Source: Leuconostoc carnosum (GTDB lineage Bacteria > Bacillota > Bacilli > Lactobacillales > Lactobacillaceae). From it: a stretch of 64,000 bases of DNA. Numbering within the stretch: position 1 is the stretch's first letter; every line of letters begins with the position of its first letter. Location of the stretch: contig NZ_JACHGL010000002.1 of assembly GCF_014207505.1 (NCBI RefSeq), forward strand, positions 187,066 to 251,065, read 5' to 3'. A model generated the notes under the pieces. That model ran no database searches and had not been told where the DNA came from. It saw only the letters and a list, made by a program, of their open reading frames with translations. The position numbers were made by a program, and so were the translations under genes. Below, one piece after another: positions 36,801 through 45,933 of the stretch.

Positions 36801-36920
36801 AATGATTACGAAAATGATTATTCAGATAAAATTAGTGCATTTAGGAAAAAGTTTATACAATATGATGATGGTAATTCACGTCAGAAACTATTAGAAACAA
36901 TTGGGGCATTGAAAAAATAA
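33807..36920 (+). CDS. Bifunctional family 2 glycosyltransferase - CDP-glycerol glycerophosphotransferase
   Basis: A 1037-residue two-domain enzyme. Residues 1 to about 230 are a GT2 glycosyltransferase (LSIIIPFYNVSDYLAEAI, LIDDGSTDGS, HDSDD). Residues about 660-1037 are a TagF/TagB-type glycerophosphotransferase (MHGTPLKKLG, LYAPTWR, LKLHQF, LITDYSSVMFDYA). The middle of about 400 residues is poorly conserved. Together it could add both a sugar and glycerol phosphate to a teichoic-type polymer. Start ATG 33807 has SD ACGAGG; upstream in-frame starts overlap the promoter TATAAT near 33748. AT-rich. Confidence 0.88.
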   Translation: MDIKLSIIIPFYNVSDYLAEAIDSVLAQKGFTSEIILIDDGSTDGSHDIAVKYANEFSKIRLIVQENKGLGAARNVGVSHATGEYIVFHDSDDLVIENVYSQMLSQIDTSQSDFIVGNVARINNGGIWYSGLHKHAFPNTVSGVTIFSNNELINDTTAWNKIIRRSFWEQHQAKFPEGVLYEDIPIILPIYIHATVDVYSNLMYLWRSRPAGDASITQSHDYDNIHDRMLAVNHVYNVFQQDAPSLITTYNEKILTNDFQIYLREFYKQDEELFDYVYLQVQEYLNHVSIETLETLSLNLRIQYYLIKSDKKEELLTYLYQYRSGEVVNVLVKFKNQSVIMNSWSKILPEELKFVNADIDFSAKVNHVHFEDNSYVVNFSQKLPYLFTSVPSFTPVSSVANNTMVLNKRHSIFKMFLIEVFAAEEISKLKINGVKTFPFKNLIGQVLKKLLGLKRFQKMRLQTRKPSLPYELRIPLSKDLIGNVELVSETEKHIYLNVNSERPAIRTMPVENPISIGTGVDAEWQFVFKKQSNNDFELIYDRRNAINVEAIIVSDGFDIIFLENENTDYELVLVNTTDTNIIHMNDDHKYHIGGEYNEKYYQIFTRKSQTDELLPIKLVKTKNHSYEQTLALKDRVIQLQERQLATTLVFKQWEPLNWYEGTRLRRQTYKGIIYPLLRKLPLKNVMVYGSFWGKNFSDNPRAIYQFVTENKLSYKQVVVLQHNLGQYADLDNVDFVKPGSFRYYAYLARARYLFNNVNFDDDYIKRNDQIEVQTMHGTPLKKLGLDSPGEIMPSAVDKYVAKNRRWDYLTVPSDYVAEISHSAFQHNATILPIGYARNDELFIKNTDEYKEKIKKNMALPSNKRVVLYAPTWRVRGEFIPQIDFDALREQITEDTVLILKLHQFMSTANIPDNLKDFVKIVSDEIEISDLYLIADVLITDYSSVMFDYAVLKKPMIFYVYDYEKYSETMRPLYFDFKEEAPGKLAYTQIELVDALNHINDYENDYSDKISAFRKKFIQYDDGNSRQKLLETIGALKK

Positions 36921-36974
36921 TTAATTAGCATACAGACGTAAAAAAACTAGTTATTCAGGTATAATAGGTATATT

Positions 36975-38162
36975 ATGACAAATAAATTTAATACAAAAAA
37001 CTATGACTACTTAATTGTTGGCGCGGGGCCTTTTGGGATGGTATTTGCCTATGAAGCAGCTAAGCGAGGTAAGAAATCATTAATCGTTGAAAAACGACCT
37101 TATATTGCTGGTAATACCCATACCCATACTGAACATGGCATCACAGTGCACGATTTTGGTGCACACATTTTCCATACAGATAATAAAGAGGTGTGGGATT
37201 ACGTCCGTCAATTTGCTAATTTTAATGGTTTTCAAAACCAAGTTGTGGCTAACTACCAGGGCACGCTGTATAATTTACCATTTAATATGAACACATTCTA
37301 CCAAATGTGGGGGACTAAAACGCCAGATGAGGCTAAAGCTAAGATAGAAGCTCAGAAAACGGCAGCTTTAACAGACCTTGGCGATCGACAACCACGTAAT
37401 TTAGAAGAACAAGCGATTTCATTAATTGGTACAGATATTTATGAAAAGTTGATCAAAGGTTATACGGAAAAACAGTGGGGTAGAAAAGCTACCGAACTAC
37501 CGGCTTTTATCATTAAGCGATTACCTGTTCGTTTTATATATGACAATAATTATTTTAATCATCGCTATCAAGGCATTCCAGTGGGTGGGTACACACAAAT
37601 ATTTGAGAACATGTTAGCGCAGTCTAACGGTCTTGTTGACGTGTTAACTGATACAGACTTCTTTGACCATAAAGAAACTTTGTTAGCAGAATTTCCACGT
37701 GTTTTGTATACTGGCATGATTGACCAATTCTTTGATTATCAATTTGGCGAATTAGAGTATCGGTCATTGCGCTTTGAGCATCAAGTGATAGATTCTGATA
37801 ATTACCAAGGTAATGCCGTGATCAACTATACTGATGCTGAGACCCCATATACGCGTGTGATGGAATGGAAGCATTTTGATGGGTTGTCTGATCAAGGAAA
37901 AACGATTGTGACGAAAGAATATCCACAAGCTTGGAGTCGTGAGAAAGAGGCTTATTATCCAGTAAATGATGATAAGAATACTCAGATTTATAAGCAGTAT
38001 GCGCAAGAGGCACGCAAGCATCATCCTGAAATTATCTTTGGTGGACGTCTAGGAAAGTACCGCTATTTTGATATGGATCAAGTATTTAATGATGCTTTCA
38101 ACACGGTTCGTGAGGAATTTAGTATTACGCAAGAGTTTAATTTTGCTCATGATTTAGTATGA
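36975..38162 (+). CDS. glf: UDP-galactopyranose mutase
   Basis: Flavoenzyme of 395 residues making UDP-galactofuranose. The FAD motif is DYLIVGAGPFGMVFA with the acceptor Glu in SLIVEKR; HDFGAHIFHT, the EKQWGRKATELP block, and GGRLGKYRYFDMDQV near the C-terminus fit the family. A TATAAT ends 9 nt before the ATG and no Shine-Dalgarno is visible, so the leader is very short or absent. It implies galactofuranose in the polymer. Confidence 0.95.
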   Translation: MTNKFNTKNYDYLIVGAGPFGMVFAYEAAKRGKKSLIVEKRPYIAGNTHTHTEHGITVHDFGAHIFHTDNKEVWDYVRQFANFNGFQNQVVANYQGTLYNLPFNMNTFYQMWGTKTPDEAKAKIEAQKTAALTDLGDRQPRNLEEQAISLIGTDIYEKLIKGYTEKQWGRKATELPAFIIKRLPVRFIYDNNYFNHRYQGIPVGGYTQIFENMLAQSNGLVDVLTDTDFFDHKETLLAEFPRVLYTGMIDQFFDYQFGELEYRSLRFEHQVIDSDNYQGNAVINYTDAETPYTRVMEWKHFDGLSDQGKTIVTKEYPQAWSREKEAYYPVNDDKNTQIYKQYAQEARKHHPEIIFGGRLGKYRYFDMDQVFNDAFNTVREEFSITQEFNFAHDLV

Positions 38163-38194
38163 TGATATAAGACGTTAGGGGATTTTAGGGCGAT

Positions 38195-39154
38195 ATGGCA
38201 GATCAAGTAAAAACCTATCAAACACAAAAGATGGATATTTTATCGATTATTGTGCCTGTTCACAATGAAGAAGAAACGATTGAAATTTTTTATAATACGG
38301 TAGAAAAGTTTAAGAAAGAAATAGCGGCAGTCATTCACTATCATTTTATTGATGATGGGTCAACGGACAAAACAATTAGTATTTTGCGGCAATTATCAGC
38401 AACCAATGATAATGTGCATTACATTAGTTTTTCTCGTAATTTTGGTAAAGAAGCTGGGTTGTATGCTGGTCTGCAACAAGCTGATGGTGATTATGTCGCG
38501 GTGATGGATGTTGATCTTCAAGACCCACCGGAATTGTTACCGCAAATGTTGCGTGAAGTACAAGCGGGTGACTATGATGCTGTGGGAACACGTCGTGCTG
38601 ATCGTGATGGGGAAGCTAAGCTCCGCTCATGGTTCTCATCGCAATTCTATATCTGGATGAATAGAATTAGTCAGACACAATTGGTTGACGGCGCACGTGA
38701 TTATCGTGTAATGACACGACAAATGGTTAATGCTATCTTGTCATCGAGTGAAAATCAACGTTTTAGTAAGGGAATATTTACTTGGGTCGGATTTAAGACA
38801 AAATATATTCCTTTTGAAAATCGTGAGCGAATAGCTGGTAATACGTCATGGTCATTCTGGTCACTATCTAAGTATGCGATTGAGGGAATTGTTTCATTTT
38901 CAACAGTACCACTAATGTTTATTACTTTATTAGGGTTTGTATCATTTGGTATTTCATTAATCAGTGCCGCCTTTATTGTGATTCGAGCATTAGTTGATAA
39001 TAACAGTGTTGATGGCTGGCCATCACTGGTCACCATTATTTTGTTTATTGGTGGTATTCAGTTACTAAGTTTGGGCATTATAGGACGCTACGTTGCAGCA
39101 ATATTCTTAGAAACCAAACATCGACCAATTTATATTACTAGAGAAGAAAAGTAA
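38195..39154 (+). CDS. Family 2 glycosyltransferase, GtrB/CsbB type (polyprenyl-phosphate sugar synthase)
   Basis: A 319-residue membrane-anchored GT2. It has SIIVPVHNEEETI, FIDDGSTDKT, MDVDLQDPPELLP and the DYRVMTRQ block, then two C-terminal transmembrane helices. Such enzymes load glucose (or another hexose) on undecaprenyl phosphate; a GT-C enzyme then uses it outside the membrane. The GT-C-like proteins at 32045 and 42303 are possible partners. Confidence 0.9.
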   Translation: MADQVKTYQTQKMDILSIIVPVHNEEETIEIFYNTVEKFKKEIAAVIHYHFIDDGSTDKTISILRQLSATNDNVHYISFSRNFGKEAGLYAGLQQADGDYVAVMDVDLQDPPELLPQMLREVQAGDYDAVGTRRADRDGEAKLRSWFSSQFYIWMNRISQTQLVDGARDYRVMTRQMVNAILSSSENQRFSKGIFTWVGFKTKYIPFENRERIAGNTSWSFWSLSKYAIEGIVSFSTVPLMFITLLGFVSFGISLISAAFIVIRALVDNNSVDGWPSLVTIILFIGGIQLLSLGIIGRYVAAIFLETKHRPIYITREEK

Positions 39155-39167
39155 TGAGGTGAACATT

Positions 39168-39599
39168 ATGAAACGTGTTATTACATATGGAACTTTTGAT
39201 ATGCTACACTACGGGCATATTAATTTACTAAAACGTGCCAAGGAAATGGGCGATTATTTAATCGTTGCTTTATCGACGGATGAGTTCAATTGGAATTCAA
39301 AACAAAAGAAAACATATTTTTCATATGAAAAACGTAAGCAACTACTAGAAGCAATTCGTTATGTTGATTTGGTCATTCCAGAAGAGTCTTGGGACCAGAA
39401 AACTTCGGATGTTAAACTATACCAAGTTGATACTTTTGTTATGGGTGATGATTGGGCTGGACAATTTGATTTTATCCAAGAAGAAACAGATGCTAAAGTT
39501 GTTTATTTAGCGCGTACACCTGAGATATCAACAACACAAATTAAAAAAGATTTAAATCACAAAGATTTAGTAACAGAACACCAATCGAAAGTGGAATAG
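39168..39599 (+). CDS. tagD: Glycerol-3-phosphate cytidylyltransferase
   Basis: A 143-residue nucleotidyltransferase making CDP-glycerol. It has TYGTFDMLHYGHINLLKRAK with the HxGH motif, VDLVIPE, VMGDDWAGQFD and the closing RTPEISTTQIK (RTxxISTT). ATG 39168 follows GAGGTG; a GTG 9 nt upstream is less likely. It supplies donor for the two glycerophosphotransferases of the cluster. Confidence 0.95.
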   Translation: MKRVITYGTFDMLHYGHINLLKRAKEMGDYLIVALSTDEFNWNSKQKKTYFSYEKRKQLLEAIRYVDLVIPEESWDQKTSDVKLYQVDTFVMGDDWAGQFDFIQEETDAKVVYLARTPEISTTQIKKDLNHKDLVTEHQSKVE

Positions 39600-39642
39600 T
39601 ACGTTAAATCAGGTATAATGAAAGGCGGAGACGTCTTTTTTT

Positions 39643-41391
39643 ATGTTTAAAAAAACTTTAAATCATTTACGCTATCTTAAAAATGATCGTAAGTGGCAAA
39701 AAACACGGTATCTCAGTGTTCTTACACTAGAGGGTACCGCTAAACAGTTTTATGACACACATTATGATGATTGGCAAGTTGATCATCATTTATTTTTGTA
39801 CGACGTGCGAGACGGACAGCAACTAGATGATTCACCTTTTGAGTTGCTACGCTATTATTTAGAAAAATACCCTAAAACATTGCATGTGATTGTAGCTGCT
39901 GAAAAGCATATCGATAATATTAAGCAAGTCTTATATTTTTGGAATTTACAGAATGATATTCGGATTATAATTGTTCAACAGTTTTCTAATCAACATATGC
40001 AATATCTTTTAACAGCAAAATGTATTATTACCAATGCCATGATTTTTTCCAATATTTTAGTTAAACGTGGGTCACAAATTTTGGTCAATACTTGGCATGG
40101 TACACCACTTAAAAAAATGGGATATGCTATGCCTGGTGGTGTCATGGGTTCTTGGAATGTTATTCGTACGCTGATGATGACGGATTATCTTGTATTACCT
40201 AACCAATATACAGCAGATATTTTCAAACGTGATTATCGTTTAACTGGTTTATTTAAAGGTGAGTTTGTAGTAGCAGGTTATCCTCGCAATGATGTTTTAG
40301 TCAATGGTATGCTGGATGATCAACTGAAAAAAATGCAAGTAGAATTAGCAACAGACCAACCTGTTATTTTATACGCGCCAACTTGGACGGGAGACTCAGC
40401 AACGTTAGATGGCACACATAATGGGCTTGAAAAATATCTTGATGTGTTACAGAAAATACAAGCTAACTATTCAAACTATGCAATTAAATTCAAACCACAT
40501 CCATATGTTTACGAGTCCATACTTAACGATGACCGTTTTGCTAAGTATTTGATACCAAGTTGGTTAAATACAAATGCTTTATTAGCATACACGGCGATTT
40601 TGGTTACTGACTACTCATCGTTATTCTTTGATTTTCTGGTCACTAAACGACCAATTATATTTTTAGACATTACAGATAATTATCAAAGTGAACGAGGCAC
40701 ATATTTAGGATCAACCACATTACCTGGTCCTTTTACAACAAAAGTATCGGATGTGATAGAGTGGATTGGTCAGATAGATCAAGTTCAAATAAATCATCAT
40801 GAGCAGTACCATCATTTTGTTAACGAGTTTGTATCTGAAGATGATGGCAACGCAACGCAAAGAGTTGGTGAATTAGTTCAGCATGAGCTCAAACTCAAAA
40901 CACGGGGGAATTTATCTGTATTAGTTAATGGCGAAGATTTTTCTACTGACAAATTCAGCCCCCTTGTAGCAAAAAAAATCAGTAATAAAGTGGATGTTAG
41001 TATTGTGGTCTATGTCAGTCACTTATTGGATAATTGGTATGGGAAGCAATTTTTTAGTAATGTTGATGATACAGTGTCCAATACACGTATTTTCGTTAAC
41101 GATGACATGATAATTGATGGTAATTGGCAGCAATTAAGTATTATCGGGCAACGTGTGGTAGGCACACAAGCTTTTGACGCCTTACTGATAGAGCAACAAG
41201 CTAGTAGCTTGCATCAAAAAACCTTACTCACTTTATCTGATACCGTAGTCATGGTACCAAACACACAACGTGAGCAGTGGTTGTTGGCGCTGAATTATCA
41301 ATACATATCATCAATAAATGACTTAGCCATTTGGCAAACAACAGCGGCAAATCCTGCAATTTTGTCACAAATTAAAGAGGAATTAAAATGA
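39643..41391 (+). CDS. CDP-glycerol glycerophosphotransferase (TagB/TagF-like)
   Basis: A 582-residue protein. Residues about 120-420 hold the glycerophosphotransferase core: NTWHGTPLKKMGY, LYAPTWTG, IKFKPHPYVYE and VTDYSSLFFDFL. About 150 unassigned residues follow. Whether it primes (TagB) or polymerises (TagF) cannot be told. Its leader has GGCGGAG and then AGACGTCT and seven T before the ATG. The next gene's ATG overlaps its end. Confidence 0.88.
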   Translation: MFKKTLNHLRYLKNDRKWQKTRYLSVLTLEGTAKQFYDTHYDDWQVDHHLFLYDVRDGQQLDDSPFELLRYYLEKYPKTLHVIVAAEKHIDNIKQVLYFWNLQNDIRIIIVQQFSNQHMQYLLTAKCIITNAMIFSNILVKRGSQILVNTWHGTPLKKMGYAMPGGVMGSWNVIRTLMMTDYLVLPNQYTADIFKRDYRLTGLFKGEFVVAGYPRNDVLVNGMLDDQLKKMQVELATDQPVILYAPTWTGDSATLDGTHNGLEKYLDVLQKIQANYSNYAIKFKPHPYVYESILNDDRFAKYLIPSWLNTNALLAYTAILVTDYSSLFFDFLVTKRPIIFLDITDNYQSERGTYLGSTTLPGPFTTKVSDVIEWIGQIDQVQINHHEQYHHFVNEFVSEDDGNATQRVGELVQHELKLKTRGNLSVLVNGEDFSTDKFSPLVAKKISNKVDVSIVVYVSHLLDNWYGKQFFSNVDDTVSNTRIFVNDDMIIDGNWQQLSIIGQRVVGTQAFDALLIEQQASSLHQKTLLTLSDTVVMVPNTQREQWLLALNYQYISSINDLAIWQTTAANPAILSQIKEELK

Positions 41392-42296
41392 GTGAAGCAA
41401 CAGTATCAGCGGTTATTGTAACGTATAATCGTCTTGAACTTTTAAAAGTGTCTATTCAGAAAGTCTTAGGGCAAAATACACCAGCGCTAAAGCACGTGAT
41501 TATTGTCAATGGTGCTAGCACAGATGGCACGCGAGAATATTTAGATAGTCTAGCAGATAATCGTTTGATTATTGAACATTTATCTGAAAATCTTGGTGGT
41601 GCCGGTGGCTTTAACTGGGGGATCCGACAATTCTATGAAAAGACACAGGATGATTTGGTTTGGGTAATGGATGATGATTCAATGCCTACAGAAACTGCGC
41701 TCTCAAAATTATTAACCATGTTTAACGCTAATTCAGATGCTGGTTGGGGTGCAAGTAAAGTCAATTGGATTGATGGCGAATGGTCGAAAATGAATGTACC
41801 AGCCCCAGCAGATGGTGGAAAAACGGCTGTTTTTTATGGCCAAGATAATTGGGTCCCTATTAAACATGCAACCTTTGTGTCAACGATTTTTAAACGTGAA
41901 TTAATTCAAAAAACTGGATTACCACAAAAAGAATACTTCATTTGGGGAGATGACATTGAATTCACAGAACGCTGTTCACGTGAAATGACAGGCTATTTTG
42001 TACGTGATTCGATTGTTATTCATGCAAGTAAATCTAATCCTAATCCTGGCGATATTGTTGGTGAGTTAGATGAAGCGCGTTTACCACGTTATCTGCTAGA
42101 ATATCGTAATCGTTTGCTAACATCACGTCGTCGTCACTCGTTATTCAAATTTATTAAGACATTGGGGCATGGTGTTTTAGATTTTATAAAAACATTGTGT
42201 CTTCCTAGCGTAAAATATCGTTGGCGTAAATTAAAGATTATAATTCGAGGTACAATCAATGGCTTTAAGTTTCATCCAGAGATTGAAAAGGTTTAA
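41388..42296 (+). CDS. Family 2 glycosyltransferase, galactofuranosyltransferase-like
   Basis: A 302-residue GT2. Motifs are AVIVTYNRLELLKVSI, VNGASTDGTRE, NLGGAGGFNWGI, VWVMDDDSMP and FIWGDDIEFTER. The NLGGAGGFxxG and WMDDD pattern with WGDDxEF is typical of GlfT-type galactofuranosyl and related transferases, and glf lies 4 kb upstream. It overlaps the previous gene by 4 nt. Confidence 0.85.
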   Translation: MSEATVSAVIVTYNRLELLKVSIQKVLGQNTPALKHVIIVNGASTDGTREYLDSLADNRLIIEHLSENLGGAGGFNWGIRQFYEKTQDDLVWVMDDDSMPTETALSKLLTMFNANSDAGWGASKVNWIDGEWSKMNVPAPADGGKTAVFYGQDNWVPIKHATFVSTIFKRELIQKTGLPQKEYFIWGDDIEFTERCSREMTGYFVRDSIVIHASKSNPNPGDIVGELDEARLPRYLLEYRNRLLTSRRRHSLFKFIKTLGHGVLDFIKTLCLPSVKYRWRKLKIIIRGTINGFKFHPEIEKV

Positions 42297-42302
42297 GTTC
42301 AT

Positions 42303-44061
42303 ATGATAGAACAATTTTCAAAGAGATTTATAATGTTAATAAAGGAAAAAGAAAATATTTTATATTTGAGTGCCACAGTTATCTTAACGGGGGTACTTTT
42401 TGGCATTAATATATCTGCACAGTCTATGACCTGGTCCCAAGATGTTTGGTTTCATCTTTCCAGAATACATGAGATAAATGTTGCTTTAAGTCATGGACAG
42501 TTACCATCTATGGTCAATTTTAATTCCTTTAGTTCAGTGGGACAAGCAGTCAATGCGATGTATCCTAACGGGACACTAATATTACTGGTATGGATGACGC
42601 AGTGGTTGTCCCCGATATCCCAGTACTTTGCAATTATGGTAATACCTATTCTAGTGGGAAGTGTATGTACATATGTAGTTGCTAAACGAATAGGTGCTTC
42701 ATCTTTTCAGGCTTTTGCCTTCTCAATGATGATTTCTTCTCTTATGAGGCCTCAATTTAATAATGTGCAGACCTCACTTTCGATGATTTTCACCACTTAT
42801 GCTATTATTTTATCATTTTATGCATTGATATTAATGTCTAAGAGCTTTAATATTTCGGCAATACTATTGCTCAGTATCGCTGTGTCTTTAGTGGTGAACA
42901 CACATATACTTTCTACAATTTTACTAGTATTATATCTGATAGTTTTGACATTATATTTTTGGCATCAATCAGTAATTAAGGTTGATATGTTAAAAACAAA
43001 TTGGAATTGCAGCACTAATTTCAATAATACTAAGTGCGTATTCACTGTATAATATCTTTGTAATGATGGGGAACAAATTAACCCAACCATTCAATTTTAA
43101 ACTAATTAATGGTACTTTGAATTTAGATAATCTATTTTCTAGTGCAATCAACTGGCAGTATTCAACTAGTTTTTCGCTCTTTTCTCTGATGGCTCTTTTT
43201 ATAATTTGCATAAAATGGCATGAGCTAACTACCACTATTAGGTACTTGAGTATCATATCTGGTGGCTTAATATTATTAATGACTGCATTAGTACCATGGG
43301 GAGCCTTGCAAAATTCGTTATTTTCAATAATACAGTTTCCTACACGTTTTATGGTTTTTACCAATGTAACTTTGCTCATAGTTTTACTACTGATCATCAT
43401 AAAATATGGTAATAATGCATCAAACTGGTTGATGATCTTTTTAAGCATCCTCATAATAGGAAACAGAATTGTTAATAATTGGCAGTATCGTCAAGAATCA
43501 CTAGTAGATTTATCACCAAAAATATACCATCGAGGTGTATTTGATCTAATGAAGTCATCACGGATTAGTAATTCAATTATTAGAAGAGACGACTTTTTTG
43601 AATTACGTAAATATCCAGAGTATTTGCCACAGCAATCATTAGTAGTGAAATCAAACAGAAATAGCCTGTTGAAACCTGATAGTCAGCAAATGAGAACTTT
43701 TAACCATGAAGCATTGAATCAAGGAACGTTGATAAGAGGAAAAAAATTAGCTAGTACAGCAAATTCTGTTACATATTCTTTTGATAAAGTTAAATCTGGA
43801 GAGTTAGGTGTGCCATTCTTTGCTTTTACAAATTTAAATTATCAAATTCAGGTTAATAACAAAATCAGTAATTATAAAAAAAATGACCGTGGGACACTGA
43901 ATGTGCATATAAAAAATTCAGGAGAACAAGTTATCAAAGTTTCCTTAATACAACCACTTGTTGTCAAACTTTTGTGGGTGATAGGTTTAATTGGGTGGTC
44001 TGTCACATTCATTGTACTATTACTGCCAAAACATAAATTGAAGTTAAAAAGTAATAAATAA
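42303..44061 (+). pseudogene. Frameshifted polytopic membrane protein of the wall-polymer cluster
   Basis: Two adjacent reading frames make one protein. The first (42303-43052) has about six transmembrane helices, then turns into a non-hydrophobic tail before its stop. The second frame is open from 42994 and continues the lost transmembrane helix (QIGIAALISIILSAYSLYNI) before MMGNKLTQPFN, running to 44061. The shift falls in the A5 run at 42992-42996 (TTAAAAAC); four A would restore a single frame of about 585 residues. The whole resembles YfhO/GT-C-like membrane proteins. It is either a broken gene, a slippage-controlled gene or a sequencing error. Confidence 0.8.
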
Positions 44062-44185
44062 TTCTGACACAATTAACTTAGTTTTTTAAAATAAAGTATA
44101 TTTATAATTAACTATTTAAACATGCGTAATTAATCATCACAATTAGTAGTCAAATTTTCACATATACGGGAGAAGTAACAATATA

Positions 44186-45634
44186 ATGTCTAATTTTTTT
44201 AAGTTATCAGAAAATAAAACGACGATTCGTCGCGAAATTTTAGCTGGTATTACTACATTTGTCTCAATGGCCTACATTTTCTTTTTGAACCCACAAATTT
44301 TGGGTCAAACTGGTATTCCTACGCAAGCTGTTTTTCTGGCTGCTATTTTAGTAGCAGTATTTGGTACATTATTTATGGGATTATTTGCTAATGTACCTTT
44401 TGCTTTGGCGCCAGGAATTGGTATGCAGGCTTACTTCACATATACAATTGTATTTGGTTTTGGTTTTACATGGCAGCAGGCATTAGCGATTGTGTTCTTA
44501 GTTGGTGTAGTAGATATTGTTATTACATTAACGCATGGACGTAGAGCTATTGTTAAAGGCATACCAAACGAATTAAAAGCTGCCATTGGTGGTGGAATTG
44601 GTTTGTTTGTGACCTACATAGGTTTAAAAAATGCAGGGTTCATTAATTTTATTGTTGATCCTGAAAATATTAAGACGTTAAATGGACAACCCTTTACTGG
44701 CAAAGGGGCGGATAAAATACATACCATCTTAGCAAATGGGGGTGTTACACCTGAATTGAGTAAATTTAACGATCCATCTGTTTTATTAGCATTAATTGGT
44801 TTCATTATCTTAATCGTTTTAGTTATGCGTAAGATACCGGGCGCTTTTTTGATTACGTTAGTCGCCACGACCCTTATTGGTATTCCAATGGGTGTTACTA
44901 ACACACATATTCAGCCCGGTACGTCAATTGGGTCTGCGTTTGATTCATTGGGTCATGTCTTCGGCCAAGCTTTGGGAGCAAATGGTATTGGATCGTTATT
45001 TACTGATTGGCATCAGGCATCGCTGGCAATTATCACAATTTTTGCTATGGGACTGACCGGATTATTTGACGCAATTGGCACTTTAATTGGTATTGGTAAT
45101 CAAACTGGCATATTCTCGCAGGCAGATACGAAAGCATTCGAATCTGATACGGGTATCAATTCAAAAATGGATCGTGCGTTAGTTGTCGATACATTTACTA
45201 CTGCATTCGCAGGTATTGCTGGTACGTCAAACACAACTACTTTTATTGAATCTGCCACTGGTGTTGCAGCTGGAGCCCGTACAGGTCTAGCTAACATTGT
45301 AACTGCGATTGGTTTTGCATTGATGATTGTTTTTGCGCCTCTAGTTGGTGTTGTGCCATCAGCAGCAACATCACCCTTACTCATTTTGGTAGGGATCATG
45401 ATGATGGGAGAGTTTAAGAAAATTTCTTGGCAAAACCTCGAAGTTGCCATACCAGCATTTTTCACTTCAGTATTTATGGCATTTTCATATTCAATTTCAT
45501 ATGGAATTGCAGCCGGATTCATCATGTTTATTATCGTTAAGTTAGCTTTAGGCAAATTTAAAGAATTATCGCCTGTATTGCTGATTATATCTGCGTTTTT
45601 CTTAATCAATTTTATAGTACTTGCATTAATGTAA
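44186..45634 (+). CDS. AzgA/PbuG-type purine permease (NCS2)
   Basis: A 482-residue transporter with about 12-13 transmembrane segments. It starts with REILAGITTFVSMAYIFFLNP and has FANVPFALAPGIGMQAYFTY and GTSNTTTFIESATGVAAGARTGL, motifs of the AzgA-like hypoxanthine/guanine/adenine permeases. SD GGGAGAAG lies 10 nt before the ATG. The intergenic 44062-44185 is AT-rich with no purine riboswitch seen. Confidence 0.9.
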   Translation: MSNFFKLSENKTTIRREILAGITTFVSMAYIFFLNPQILGQTGIPTQAVFLAAILVAVFGTLFMGLFANVPFALAPGIGMQAYFTYTIVFGFGFTWQQALAIVFLVGVVDIVITLTHGRRAIVKGIPNELKAAIGGGIGLFVTYIGLKNAGFINFIVDPENIKTLNGQPFTGKGADKIHTILANGGVTPELSKFNDPSVLLALIGFIILIVLVMRKIPGAFLITLVATTLIGIPMGVTNTHIQPGTSIGSAFDSLGHVFGQALGANGIGSLFTDWHQASLAIITIFAMGLTGLFDAIGTLIGIGNQTGIFSQADTKAFESDTGINSKMDRALVVDTFTTAFAGIAGTSNTTTFIESATGVAAGARTGLANIVTAIGFALMIVFAPLVGVVPSAATSPLLILVGIMMMGEFKKISWQNLEVAIPAFFTSVFMAFSYSISYGIAAGFIMFIIVKLALGKFKELSPVLLIISAFFLINFIVLALM

Positions 45635-45669
45635 AACATTCTCATAATATTTGTACTTGTTTAAAAACT

Positions 45670-45694
45670 AAACCGCCTAACAGGTGGTTTTTTT
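45670..45694 (+). terminator. Intrinsic terminator of the purine permease gene
   Basis: AAACCGCCT, AAC loop, AGGTGGTTT (one G-U), T-run to 45694. The csp -10 box starts 3 nt later. Confidence 0.85.
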
Positions 45695-45696
45695 GA

Positions 45697-45708
45697 TACA
45701 ATAAGAAT
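45697..45708 (+). promoter_or_regulatory. -10 box of a leaderless csp transcript
   Basis: TACAAT at 45697-45702, AAGAAT, then ATG at 45709; no Shine-Dalgarno. Confidence 0.6.
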
Positions 45709-45933
45709 ATGAAAACAGGTACAGTAAAAATTTGGCAAAAAGAACGTGGTTATGGTTATATCACACCCGATGACGGTGGAGATGATGTATTTGTCCACTT
45801 TAATGGTATTGATATGGAAGGATTTAAATCCTTGAATCAAGGGGAACGCGTCAGTTATGTATTGGTAGCAGGTTACAAAACCTACCAAGCGGCACAAGTT
45901 CACCCTATCCTAAAAAAGGCATCAGAAGTATAA
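45709..45933 (+). CDS. Cold-shock domain protein
   Basis: A 74-residue CSD protein. RNP1 is ERGYGYI (usual KGFGFI) and RNP2 is DVFVHF; the start MKTGTVKIWQ fits the family. It binds single-stranded RNA/DNA. Unlike classic csp genes, it has no long 5' leader; the -10 box sits 6 nt before the ATG. Its stop overlaps the next ATG (TAATG). Confidence 0.9.
   Translation: MKTGTVKIWQKERGYGYITPDDGGDDVFVHFNGIDMEGFKSLNQGERVSYVLVAGYKTYQAAQVHPILKKASEV

Noticed and set aside
42990-43454. Minus-strand reading frame across the frameshift region
   Set aside because: Antisense shadow of the transmembrane helices of the plus-strand gene; no start signal or family resemblance.
45100-45645. 181-codon minus-strand frame in the purine permease gene
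   Set aside because: It is antisense to a well-conserved transporter and has no recognisable protein features.
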